Shown here piece after piece: positions 28,174 through 36,117 of a stretch of DNA of 64,000 bases. The position numbers were made by a program, and so were the translations under genes. The stretch spans positions 1-64,000 of the forward strand of contig NZ_NOJY02000004.1 of assembly GCF_002250835.2 (NCBI RefSeq), written 5' to 3'. Source of the DNA: Romboutsia weinsteinii (lineage in GTDB: Bacteria; Bacillota; Clostridia; Peptostreptococcales; Peptostreptococcaceae). The notes beneath the pieces were generated by a model. It did no database searches. It worked only from the letters and a program-made list of their open reading frames with translations, and had not been told where the DNA came from. Each line of letters opens with the position of its first letter. The first letter of the stretch is position 1.

Positions 28174-28503
28174 ATGGAGACAACTATAGAAAAATACAGG
28201 AAATTATCTTTAGAAATAATATTAATGCTGAGTAAGGACAACTACAATGAAGCTTATAAGATTTTAGAAGATAGAGAAGTTATTATAACCGAACTAGGCC
28301 GAAATGGAAAAATAAAACAATTTAAAGATGAATATAAAAAACAAGCTGTATATATATTTGATGATAATATAAAAGAATTTATTGAAGTAAAGATGAATCA
28401 GGTTAAGAAGGAAATAAAAGAATATCAAGTAAAGCAAAAAGGGAATTTTATCTATGCAAGTTTAAAAAAAGAGAATTTAAATTTATTTTCTAAAAAGATA
28501 TAA
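28174..28503 (+). CDS. Putative FliT-like export chaperone
   Basis: This 109-residue, all-helical basic protein lies right behind fliD, the place of FliT, the chaperone of FliD. A long N-terminal helix (TIEKYRKLSLEIILMLSKDN) with a tetratricopeptide-like second part, VIITELGRNGKIKQF, fits the FliT/fliS2-like small chaperones of clostridia. Sequence identity is too weak to name it firmly. Its stop codon TAA forms part of the -35 element of the fliC promoter. Confidence 0.65.
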   Translation: METTIEKYRKLSLEIILMLSKDNYNEAYKILEDREVIITELGRNGKIKQFKDEYKKQAVYIFDDNIKEFIEVKMNQVKKEIKEYQVKQKGNFIYASLKKENLNLFSKKI

Positions 28504-28527
28504 AGTATATTATAAATATACCGATAT
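28501..28527 (+). promoter_or_regulatory. Sigma-28 promoter of fliC
   Basis: TAAA (28501-28504, overlapping the stop codon of the preceding gene), exactly 15 bases, then ACCGATAT (28520-28527) match the sigma-28 consensus in 11 of 12 positions. The transcript would begin near 28535, giving a leader of about 64 bases. Confidence 0.9.
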
Positions 28528-28563
28528 ATATAATATAAGATAAATATCTTATATACAACAGAC

Positions 28564-28590
28564 AAGGATGTCGTTAAAAAACTAAGGAGG
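28564..28590 (+). promoter_or_regulatory. Candidate CsrA-binding sites in the fliC leader
   Basis: Two ANGGA motifs, AAGGA (28564-28568) and AAGGAGG (28584-28590), are spaced by 20 bases. The second overlaps the ribosome-binding site of fliC (ATG 28599). This is the same layout as the two CsrA sites of Bacillus hag; binding here is inferred. Confidence 0.55.
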
Positions 28591-28598
28591 GTACTACA

Positions 28599-29447
28599 AT
28601 GAGAGTAAATACAAATATGAATGCGTTATTAGCACATAATAGCACAACAAAAAATTCAGCTTTAGCAGGGAATTCTATGGAGAAGATATCTTCTGGTCTT
28701 AGAATAACTAAAGCAGGTGATGATGCAGCAGGTCTTGCAATATCTGAAAAGATGAGATCTCAAATAAGAGGATTAGATCAAGCTAATAGAAATGTTCAAG
28801 ATGGTATATCTATGATACAAACTACAGAAGGTGCGCTAGAAGAAGCAGCAAATGTTGCTCAAAGAATGAGAGAGCTGGGAGTTCAAGCTGGAAATGATAC
28901 GCTAGAAGCAGCTGATAGAGCTAAGATAAAAACTGAAATTGATGCTCTAGGAGAAGAATTATTAAAGATATCTCATGAAACGAAGTTCAATGGTCAACAA
29001 GTTTTATCAGCAGCTGCAACTGATAAAGTTGTACAAGCTGGAGCAAATGGTGAAACTAGAACAGTAGGAGCAGTTGACTTAGAAGGTTTAGCTGGAACTT
29101 TAACTAATGGAACAATAGATGCTGATGGTGTTGTAGCCGATGTTGATATAGCGTTAGCTGATGGAGATGAAGCTAGAGCATTTATAACAGCAGTTGATAC
29201 AGCATTAACAGCTATAAATGAAGGTAGAGCTCAATTAGGTGCTACACAAAATAGATTAGAATATACTCAAAATAACTTAACAACTTCAAGTGAAAACTTA
29301 ACAGCTGCAGAGTCAAGAATAAGAGATGTTGATGTAGCTAAAGAAATGGTTAACTTATCTAAGTTAAACATATTAACTCAAGCTTCACAAGCTATGATAT
29401 CTCAAGCTAATCAACAACCACAAAGTGTGTTACAATTATTAAGATAA
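28599..29447 (+). CDS. fliC: Flagellin FliC
   Basis: This 282-residue flagellin has intact conserved ends. The N-terminal D0/D1 begins MRVNTNMNALLAHNSTTKNS and continues EKISSGLRITKAGDDAAGLA; the C-terminal D1/D0 runs AESRIRDVDVAKEMVNLSK to QANQQPQSVLQLL. The variable middle is only about 60 residues (about 145-205), so the exposed domain is very short. It forms the filament through the FliD/FlgK/FlgL tip. It has its own sigma-28 promoter, candidate CsrA sites and an exceptionally strong terminator. No second flagellin gene is in the window. Confidence 0.97.
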   Translation: MRVNTNMNALLAHNSTTKNSALAGNSMEKISSGLRITKAGDDAAGLAISEKMRSQIRGLDQANRNVQDGISMIQTTEGALEEAANVAQRMRELGVQAGNDTLEAADRAKIKTEIDALGEELLKISHETKFNGQQVLSAAATDKVVQAGANGETRTVGAVDLEGLAGTLTNGTIDADGVVADVDIALADGDEARAFITAVDTALTAINEGRAQLGATQNRLEYTQNNLTTSSENLTAAESRIRDVDVAKEMVNLSKLNILTQASQAMISQANQQPQSVLQLLR

Positions 29448-29463
29448 TAAAGTATCAAAATAT

Positions 29464-29517
29464 ATATTCAAAACAAAAAAACATAACCATCAGGTTATGT
29501 TTTTTTGTTTTGAATAT
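29464..29517 (+). terminator. Long perfect terminator hairpin of fliC
   Basis: A perfect 25-bp inverted repeat (29464-29488 with 29493-29517) surrounds an ATCA loop. The GGTTATG core leads into seven T. It isolates fliC from the riboswitch operon. Confidence 0.92.
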
Positions 29518-29664
29518 TATGAATTTAGAAATGGATATAAAATAAAATTCAAAATATAAAGACAAATATAGAAAATTTAGATACAAAATAAAGTTAAATG
29601 AATATAAAATGAAAATATTTAGCAAAAATTGTAAAAAACTATAGTAAAAAGTAGATTAAAGTAG

Positions 29665-29670
29665 TATAAT
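29665..29670 (+). promoter_or_regulatory. Putative -10 box of the flgB operon
   Basis: A perfect TATAAT lies about 30 bases before the riboswitch aptamer. The matching -35 (TAGTAA, 29642-29647, 17-base spacing) is poor. The rest of the gap after fliC (29518-29660) is AT-rich with no gene. Confidence 0.5.
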
Positions 29671-29696
29671 ACAAATATAGAAGAAATTAGAAAACT

Positions 29697-29778
29697 AAAT
29701 AAGCAAAGCTAGAGAAATCTAGTGACGCAAAGCTATAGGGGCTAAGGTCAGAGACTATGCCAGCCAGTTGCCAAAGAG
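29697..29778 (+). promoter_or_regulatory. c-di-GMP-I (GEMM-I) riboswitch aptamer
   Basis: All hallmark parts of the GEMM-I class are present: a GCAAAG start, the P2 arm CTAGA-GAAA-TCTAG with its GNRA tetraloop (29709-29722), the core GACGCAAAGC (29724-29733), the tetraloop-receptor side AGGGGCTAAG and the closing arm ATGCCAGCCAGTTGCC (29757-29772). The P1 closing strand contains CCAAAGAG (29771-29778), which can alternatively pair with CTCTTTGG (29850-29857) inside the downstream terminator. Ligand-stabilised P1 would therefore permit termination, an off switch for the flgB operon, as known for the equivalent element in Clostridioides difficile. Confidence 0.93.
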
Positions 29779-29841
29779 TTAAAAACTTTTTGTTTTGTAT
29801 ATCTATTTTATGTTTTATGTAATGCATTATTAGATATATTT

Positions 29842-29871
29842 AAGCTACTCTCTTTGGAGTAGCTTTTTTTT
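29842..29871 (+). terminator. Riboswitch-controlled intrinsic terminator
   Basis: AAGCTACTC (29842-29850) pairs with GAGTAGCTT (29857-29865), followed by a T-run. Its loop and stem include the 8 bases complementary to the aptamer's P1 strand, so the two folds are mutually exclusive. Confidence 0.92.
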
Positions 29872-29908
29872 ATGTTTTTAACTAGGCTATTTACAGAGGA
29901 GGTCATAT

Positions 29909-30235
29909 ATGGATATATATGGATTATTAAAAATGAGCTTAGATGCAACAGAAATGAGGAGTAGGACTATTGCGAACAATATATCCAATACAAATACTCC
30001 AGGATACAAAAGAAAGTATGTTAGTTTTGAAGAAACTTTAGATAAAACTAATAAAGATAACATAAAAATAGAGATTAAAGAAGATAAATCTAACTCGATA
30101 AGATTTGATGGTAATAATGTAGATTTAGAAAATGAAAAAGTAAATCAAGCAGCAACTACATTACAATACAATGCATTAATAAACATAAGTAATACAAAAT
30201 TAGCACTAACTAAAAGTGTAATATCAGGAAGGTAA
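29909..30235 (+). CDS. flgB: Flagellar rod protein FlgB
   Basis: This 108-residue rod protein has the N-terminal flg_bb_rod motif ([20 protein letters not shown], about residues 19-38) and a short C-terminal helix. FlgB is the most proximal rod subunit, attaching to the MS-ring/FliE. It is the first gene behind the c-di-GMP riboswitch. GAGGAGGT precedes the ATG, and flgC begins 4 bases after its stop. Confidence 0.94.
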   Translation: MDIYGLLKMSLDATEMRSRTIANNISNTNTPGYKRKYVSFEETLDKTNKDNIKIEIKEDKSNSIRFDGNNVDLENEKVNQAATTLQYNALINISNTKLALTKSVISGR

Positions 30236-30239
30236 ATTT

Positions 30240-30644
30240 ATGAGCGTATTTGGCGGAATGAGAATTAGTGCAAGTGGTCTATCGGCTGAAAGACTAAGAC
30301 TAGATGTTATATCTTCTAATGTAGCGAATATGAGAACTACAAGAACAGAAGATGGAGGTGCATATGTTAGAAAAGTGGCAGTCTTTTCAGAAAACTATGA
30401 TAAAAAAATAGGTATGTTAGGTGTGAAATCAGTATCTATAGATCAAGATAAATCACCATTGAGTAAGGAATATGACCCGACGCATCCGGACGCAAATAAT
30501 GATGGATATGTTGAATACCCAAATGTTGATATATTAGTTGAAATGTCTGATTTAATATCCGCATCAAGAGCTTATGAATCAAATGTAGATACATTAAATG
30601 CACAAAAGAATATAATATCTAAGGCCTTAGAAATAGGAAGGTAG
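30240..30644 (+). CDS. flgC: Flagellar rod protein FlgC
   Basis: This 134-residue rod protein opens [20 protein letters not shown] with [20 protein letters not shown] (about residues 25-44), and ends in the C-terminal [20 protein letters not shown] with [17 protein letters not shown], the conserved flg_bbr_C region. It is a proximal rod component. It is tightly coupled to flgB, 4 bases upstream. Confidence 0.95.
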   Translation: MSVFGGMRISASGLSAERLRLDVISSNVANMRTTRTEDGGAYVRKVAVFSENYDKKIGMLGVKSVSIDQDKSPLSKEYDPTHPDANNDGYVEYPNVDILVEMSDLISASRAYESNVDTLNAQKNIISKALEIGR

Positions 30645-30658
30645 TAGGAGGAATATCA

Positions 30659-30964
30659 GTGAATACAGAGGCAATAAATAAAGGATTAGAAAGTATTAAT
30701 TACAACAATATTAACGTGCATAATAAAAATGAAGAAAATAAAAATAATAAATTTTCAGAAATTATTAGTGGTGTAATAAATAATGTAAATAACTCACAAG
30801 TAAATGCAAATAACATGGTAAATAGTTTTATAAAAGGTGAGGATGTAAGTATGCATAATGTAATGCTTGCAGTTGAAGAATCTCAAATTTCTATGCAGTT
30901 GTTAATAGAAATGAGAAATAAATTAGTTGAAGCTTATCAAGAAGTGAATAAGGTACAGCTTTAA
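30659..30964 (+). CDS. fliE: Flagellar hook-basal body protein FliE
   Basis: This 101-residue protein has a polar Asn-rich N-terminus and the conserved FliE C-terminus (VSMHNVMLAVEESQISMQLL, then IEMRNKLVEAYQEV, about residues 62-98). FliE joins the MS-ring to the rod. It starts at GTG (30659), supported by TAGGAGG 7 bases upstream. It lies between flgC and fliF. Confidence 0.93.
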   Translation: MNTEAINKGLESINYNNINVHNKNEENKNNKFSEIISGVINNVNNSQVNANNMVNSFIKGEDVSMHNVMLAVEESQISMQLLIEMRNKLVEAYQEVNKVQL

Positions 30965-30986
30965 TATCTAACAAGAGGTAGGGATA

Positions 30987-32507
30987 ATGGAGCAGCAGAA
31001 TTTTTTACATAAAGTTAAAGACTTTTTAAAGGCAAAAAAAGAAGGATTTATTGCGTTAAAAAAGGGAACTAAGATTGCCATAGTAATAGGTGTAATAGCA
31101 ATTATTTTATCGACTATATTTAGTATTAGTTATGCCGTGAAAAATAAATACGATATATTATTTTCAGGACTAGATAGTATTGATGCGGCTAATATTAGTA
31201 AAGAACTTGAAAGTAGAAGTGTAGATACAAAAATTGAAGGAGATATAATCTATGTACCTAAAAAAGAGGTTGATAAGCTTAGGTTGGAGCTATCACCTTC
31301 TATATCAAATGGATCTCAAGGTTTTGAGATCATGGACAACGGAAGTGGATTTGGTATAACAGACGAAGAATTTCAATTAAAAAAGCAGAGAATGATGCAA
31401 GGTGAAATTGAAAAAACAATAAAGACATTCCCTCAAGTAGAAACAGCAAGGGTACATATTACGGAAGGAGAGTCATCAGTATTCTCTAAAGAAAATAAAC
31501 CAGGACAAGCAGCTGTATATTTAGGTCTAAAATCAGGTCAAACACTTCAGGAGAATCAAATTAGATCAATAATCTCATTAGTTTCTGCAAGTAGCCAAAA
31601 TCTACCAAAGGAAACTGTAGAGGTAATAGATCAAAATATGACTTTACTATCCGAAGGATTGTACGATGAAAATGGTAATGCTACAAATGGAAGCAAATCA
31701 AATTTACAATCAGCAAGAGAGGCTGAAAAAGAGCTAAATGAAGACCTAGAGAAATCTATTAATAACATGCTAGAACCTATGTTTGGAAAAGGCAAGGTTA
31801 AGGTTAGTGTAAATTCAGACTTAAACTTTGATTCATCTGAGAAAACTGAAATAAAGATAGACCCAGAAAAAGTCATCAAAAGTGAATCTAGAAGTGAGAA
31901 TAGTTCATCTGATAGCGCTCAATCTGGCTCACCAGTAGACAACAATATGAGTAATACTGGTCAAGGAAATGGAAGTGGATCAAGTTCTAAAGAAGAAAAT
32001 ATTGAGTATGAGGTTGGAAAAGTAGAGACGAAAACTATTACAACAGTAGGAGAGGTAAAAAGGATAACAACATCTGTTGCAATAGATGGAGTTGTAAATG
32101 CCAAAACTATTGAAAATATAGAGAGTATGGTAGCAGGAGCAATAGGTATGGATGCTTCAAGAGGAGATAATATATCTGTTGTGGCTATGGAGTTTGATGC
32201 TAAAGGAAAAGCACAGTTAGAGGAAGCTAAATTACAAGAGCAAAAAGAGCTGATATTTAAATTAGTTGCATATTTAGTTGGAGGAATTCTATTATTAATA
32301 GCAATTATATTAGCTGCAAGCTATATAAGCAAAAAGAAGAATGAAAAAGAACTTGTAGCAATTATGGAAGATGAATCTGAAGAAACATCATTAAACTTTA
32401 TAAATGAAAATAGTGAATCACTTACATTAGAAGAAGAAGTTAAGTTATTTGCTTCAAAAAATCCAGAAGAGGTAACAGAGTTAATAAAAATCTGGCTAAA
32501 TGAATAA
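30987..32507 (+). CDS. fliF: Flagellar MS-ring protein FliF
   Basis: This 506-residue protein has a first membrane helix (about residues 27-49) and a YscJ/FliF ring-building domain (about 50-225; LFSGLDSIDAANISKELESR and KQRMMQGEIEKTIKTFPQVE). A Ser/Asn-rich linker follows (about 295-330), then a C-terminal membrane helix (about 428-450) and a cytoplasmic tail with the FliG-binding end (EVTELIKIWLNE). It forms the MS-ring in the membrane, the base of the flagellum. Confidence 0.96.
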   Translation: MEQQNFLHKVKDFLKAKKEGFIALKKGTKIAIVIGVIAIILSTIFSISYAVKNKYDILFSGLDSIDAANISKELESRSVDTKIEGDIIYVPKKEVDKLRLELSPSISNGSQGFEIMDNGSGFGITDEEFQLKKQRMMQGEIEKTIKTFPQVETARVHITEGESSVFSKENKPGQAAVYLGLKSGQTLQENQIRSIISLVSASSQNLPKETVEVIDQNMTLLSEGLYDENGNATNGSKSNLQSAREAEKELNEDLEKSINNMLEPMFGKGKVKVSVNSDLNFDSSEKTEIKIDPEKVIKSESRSENSSSDSAQSGSPVDNNMSNTGQGNGSGSSSKEENIEYEVGKVETKTITTVGEVKRITTSVAIDGVVNAKTIENIESMVAGAIGMDASRGDNISVVAMEFDAKGKAQLEEAKLQEQKELIFKLVAYLVGGILLLIAIILAASYISKKKNEKELVAIMEDESEETSLNFINENSESLTLEEEVKLFASKNPEEVTELIKIWLNE

Positions 32508-32520
32508 AAGGGGATTAATA

Positions 32521-33579
32521 GTGAATACGGATATTTTAAAAGTTGGTAATGCCTTTGATTTAGGCAGTATACATAAAAATAATAAAGTTAGTGGAGCCAA
32601 GAAAGCTGCGGTTTTACTTATGTCATTAGGAAATGATGTAGCTTCAAGTATTATAAAAAATTTACCAGAAAAGCAAATACAAAGGATAGGTGTAGAAATT
32701 GCAAATATACATACAATCAACGCCTCAGATAGAAGAACAATATTAAAAGAATTTGTAGAAATGAACAAAGAGAAAGAGTTTATTCTTGAAGGTGGTATGG
32801 ATTGTGCTAAATCAATAATAAATGGGGCTCTTGGCAATCAAAAAGGAGATAAGATATTAGAAGTAATAAAGTATGATGCATACACTAAAATATTTATGTC
32901 TGCAAGAAAGGCAGATGTAGACAAAATACTTAATTGTATACAAGGAGAAAGTGCTCAAACAATAGCAATAATCTTAGCTCATATACAGTCAGAAAAATCT
33001 GCTCAGATATTATGCAAGTTACCAGAGAAACTACAAGAAGAAGTAGCTCTAAAGGTTGGGAGTATGTCAAATATATCACCAGCAATTATTAGGGCTGTAG
33101 ATATTACATTAGAAAAGAAATTAAATGATTCAGGAAGTACAGAAATTGATAGCTCAAATGGAGTAGACAGTCTAGTCGAAATACTTACTAATGTAGATAG
33201 GAAGACTGAAAAGAACATATTAAGTTTTCTTGAAAGTAAAAATAATTCTCTAGCTGAGAAGATAAAGTCTAGCATGTTTGTATTTGAGGATATAGCAAAC
33301 TTAGATAGTATATCAATACAAAAAGTACTTAAGGAAGTTAACTTAAAAGATATAGCTATCGCACTTAAGGGATCACCAGAAGAGGTATCAGAAACTATAT
33401 TTAAAAATCAATCACAAAGAGCTTCTCAAGTTCTTAGAGAAGAAATTTATTTACTTGGAAGTGTAAAAGTATCTCAGGTAGAAGAATCACAACAAAATAT
33501 AGTTAGTATAGTTAGAAGATTAGATAGCGAAGGTGCTATAACATTAGTAAGGAGCCCTGAAGATGAGCTTGTTGTATAA
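32521..33579 (+). CDS. fliG: Flagellar motor switch protein FliG
   Basis: This 352-residue protein has the three FliG domains: N-terminal (SGAKKAAVLLMSLGNDVASS), middle (about 130-210, AQTIAIILAHIQSEKSAQIL) and C-terminal torque domain (about 250-345, FVFEDIANLDSISIQKVLKE, then SEGAITLVRSPEDELV). It links the MS-ring to the C-ring and meets MotA to produce torque. I chose GTG at 32521 because AAAGGGG ends 7 bases upstream; an in-frame ATG at 32500 lies inside fliF without RBS. Confidence 0.95.
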   Translation: MNTDILKVGNAFDLGSIHKNNKVSGAKKAAVLLMSLGNDVASSIIKNLPEKQIQRIGVEIANIHTINASDRRTILKEFVEMNKEKEFILEGGMDCAKSIINGALGNQKGDKILEVIKYDAYTKIFMSARKADVDKILNCIQGESAQTIAIILAHIQSEKSAQILCKLPEKLQEEVALKVGSMSNISPAIIRAVDITLEKKLNDSGSTEIDSSNGVDSLVEILTNVDRKTEKNILSFLESKNNSLAEKIKSSMFVFEDIANLDSISIQKVLKEVNLKDIAIALKGSPEEVSETIFKNQSQRASQVLREEIYLLGSVKVSQVEESQQNIVSIVRRLDSEGAITLVRSPEDELVV

Positions 33580-34330
33580 AGATAGAAATATAATTAGAGG
33601 TAAAGAGGTAGACTTAAAAGGAAGAGTAAGTTTAAATACAGCTAAAATAATAGAGTTAGACAAAATCGAATCTCTAGACGATTTATTAATAAAAAAAGAT
33701 CTCATTGAGATAGAGATTAATAATGCGAAAAAAGAACATAGCAATATAATGATGAGGACTGAGCAACTTAGTACTGACATAATAGAATCTGCAAGAAAAG
33801 AAGCAATTGATATAGAAAAAAAAGCCTATGAAAATGGGTATAGTCAAGGTCTGAAAAATGGATATGAAGATGGATATAAAGAAGCATATGAAACTAATGT
33901 AGAAAAAGCAAAAGTGGAATCAGCCTCTATAATAGAAAAAGCTAACGAAATTTTAGCTGATTCAAACAAAGAAGTTATAAATTTACTAGAAGATAGTAAG
34001 AAAGATATATTATCATTATCAATATTTATTGCAGAGAAGGTCTTAAGAGAAAAATTTAATGATGAAAAGTCTATGACTCATATATTAGAAGACATATTAA
34101 GAGAATATGAACTTAAAAATAGCATTGTTATAAAAATAAATCCACTATATATAGAAAATCTACAATGTGAAGTTAAGAAATGGAAGAAAAGTTATAGTAT
34201 AAATGACAATATCTTTGTAATCGGAGACAGAGATATAGAAACAGGTAATGCGGTAATAGAACACAATAAAGGGAGATTAGTTGTAGGTATAGACTCAATT
34301 TTAAATAGAATAAAAGAAGAGTTATTATAG
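33563..34330 (+). CDS. fliH: Flagellar assembly protein FliH
   Basis: This 255-residue protein has a long central coiled coil including glycine spacers (ENGYSQGLKNGYEDGYKEAY, about residues 90-109), as in FliH stators. The C-terminal FliH/YscL-like domain (about 145-250) ends GRLVVGIDSILNRIKEEL. FliH regulates FliI and links it to the C-ring and export gate in the cytoplasm. Its start overlaps fliG by 17 bases; AAGGAG within fliG is the RBS. Confidence 0.92.
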   Translation: MSLLYKDRNIIRGKEVDLKGRVSLNTAKIIELDKIESLDDLLIKKDLIEIEINNAKKEHSNIMMRTEQLSTDIIESARKEAIDIEKKAYENGYSQGLKNGYEDGYKEAYETNVEKAKVESASIIEKANEILADSNKEVINLLEDSKKDILSLSIFIAEKVLREKFNDEKSMTHILEDILREYELKNSIVIKINPLYIENLQCEVKKWKKSYSINDNIFVIGDRDIETGNAVIEHNKGRLVVGIDSILNRIKEELL

Positions 34331-34343
34331 ATACGGAGGAAAG

Positions 34344-35651
34344 ATGATATCCATAGATTTTGATAAAGCTATTAGTAAAATAAAAGATATAGCTCCAGTA
34401 ATATCAGAAGGTAAGGTAAAAAAGGTTATAGGTCTTACCGTAGAAGTGGAAGGGATTAAAACTTTTGTAGGAGAGCTATGTACAATATATAACCAATATA
34501 ATCAACCAATAAGTTGTGAGGTAGTAGGGTTTAGATATAATGAAATTATACTAATGCCTTTGGGTGAGCTGGTAGGGATAGGTCCTGGATGCAGGGTAGT
34601 ATCTAATGGAATTCCATTTAGTGTTAGATGCAGTGATAAACTACTTGGAAAGGTAATAGATGGTATTGGAAACCCTATAGATGGAAGTGATATTTTGTCT
34701 GGTGAAAGATATAGCCTATTCAATCAACCTCCAGATCCTATGAAAAGAAGGCGTATTAAAGATATTATGCCTACGGGAATAAAAGCAATAGATGGATTTA
34801 TAACTTGTGGTGAAGGTCAACGGATTGGAATTTTTGCAGGTAGTGGTGTTGGTAAAAGTACCACTTTAGGTATGATTGCAAAAACAGCACAAGCAGACGT
34901 AAACGTTATTGCATTAATAGGAGAAAGAGGAAGGGAAGTACTTGATTTTATAGAGAGAGACTTAGGTCCAGAAGGCATGAAAAAATCAGTAGTAGTATGT
35001 TCGACTTCTGATAAATCACCTCTCGTAAGACTAAAAGGAGCATTAACAGCAACGTCAATAGCAGAGTATTTTAGAGACCAGGGGAAAAAAGTTATCCTTA
35101 TGATGGATTCAGTTACAAGATTTGCTATGGCTCAAAGGGAAGTTGGCTTGGCAATTGGAGAGCCACCAGCACAAAAGGGATATACACCTTCTGTATTTGC
35201 TGAACTTCCAAAACTTATGGAGAGAACAGGCATATCAGATAAGGGATCAATTACAGCTTTTTATACTGTACTAGTTGATGGAGATGATTTTAACGAACCT
35301 ATAGCTGATACTGTAAGAAGTATACTAGATGGGCATATTGTTTTATCAAGAGATTTAGCACATAAGAATCATTATCCAGCAATAGATGTACTTAACAGTG
35401 TAAGTAGACTTATGAATGAAATCTGCGATGAAGAGCACAAAAAAGTAGCTTCATATGCTAGGGATATAATGGCTACCTATAAAGAAGCAGAAGACTTGAT
35501 TAATATAGGAGCTTATGAAAGCGGATCCAATAGAAAAATAGATTTATCTATTGATTATATAGATAGAGTAAATTCTTTTCTAAAGCAAGGAATAAATGAA
35601 AATACAACATATGAAGAAAATATAAATAATTTAAAAACTATATTTATGTAA
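34344..35651 (+). CDS. fliI: Flagellar type III export ATPase FliI
   Basis: This 435-residue F1-like ATPase has Walker A AGSGVGKST (residues 165-173), the Walker B region KVILMMDSVTRFAMAQREVG (about 249-268) and the GEPPAQKGYTPSVFAELPKL family signature (about 273-292). It powers and orders export of rod, hook and filament proteins. ACGGAGGAA precedes the ATG. It is in operon between fliH and fliJ. Confidence 0.97.
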   Translation: MISIDFDKAISKIKDIAPVISEGKVKKVIGLTVEVEGIKTFVGELCTIYNQYNQPISCEVVGFRYNEIILMPLGELVGIGPGCRVVSNGIPFSVRCSDKLLGKVIDGIGNPIDGSDILSGERYSLFNQPPDPMKRRRIKDIMPTGIKAIDGFITCGEGQRIGIFAGSGVGKSTTLGMIAKTAQADVNVIALIGERGREVLDFIERDLGPEGMKKSVVVCSTSDKSPLVRLKGALTATSIAEYFRDQGKKVILMMDSVTRFAMAQREVGLAIGEPPAQKGYTPSVFAELPKLMERTGISDKGSITAFYTVLVDGDDFNEPIADTVRSILDGHIVLSRDLAHKNHYPAIDVLNSVSRLMNEICDEEHKKVASYARDIMATYKEAEDLINIGAYESGSNRKIDLSIDYIDRVNSFLKQGINENTTYEENINNLKTIFM

Positions 35652-35663
35652 AGGGTGACTTAA

Positions 35664-36116
35664 TTGAAGAATTTAGATTTTAGACTACAAAAAGTATTAG
35701 ATATAAAAATGAGAGATGAAGAAGCTAGCAAAGTAAGGTATATAGAGGTTGAGAATAACAAAAAAGTAGTAGAAATTGAGTTAGATAGACTAAAAAATAA
35801 CTACAATAAATATTCAAATATAAATGATATTAGTGATGTGTTAACTCAGAAAATAACAGCTAATTATTTATCATCACTATCTTATACAATAGACAAAACT
35901 GAGAATGATTTAGAAAAGAAAAAATCAGAGGCTAATATAGCTAGAGAAGATCTTATAAGTAAGCAGGTTGCTAGAAAATCATTAGAGAAACTAAAAGAAA
36001 ATAAGCTTAAAGCTTTAAAAAGAGAATCAGAACAAAAGGAACAAATAATCAATGATGAATATGCATTGTACTCATATATGAGGCAAAGAGTACAACTAGA
36101 TTACAAGGTAAATTAG
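35664..36116 (+). CDS. fliJ: Flagellar export protein FliJ
   Basis: This 150-residue protein is almost entirely an antiparallel coiled coil (KNLDFRLQKVLDIKMRDEEA at the start), typical for FliJ, which inserts into the FliI hexamer like the gamma subunit of F1. The start is TTG with AAAGGGTG upstream. It follows fliI by 12 bases, and fliK begins one base after its stop. Confidence 0.9.
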   Translation: MKNLDFRLQKVLDIKMRDEEASKVRYIEVENNKKVVEIELDRLKNNYNKYSNINDISDVLTQKITANYLSSLSYTIDKTENDLEKKKSEANIAREDLISKQVARKSLEKLKENKLKALKRESEQKEQIINDEYALYSYMRQRVQLDYKVN

Positions 36117-36117
36117 T

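Noticed and set aside
29500-29900. A RecV-type invertible flagellar switch in the flgB leader
   Set aside because: I compared the AT-rich stretch after fliC with the reverse complement of the riboswitch-to-flgB part by eye and found only 7-8 base matches, far below the roughly 21-base repeats expected.
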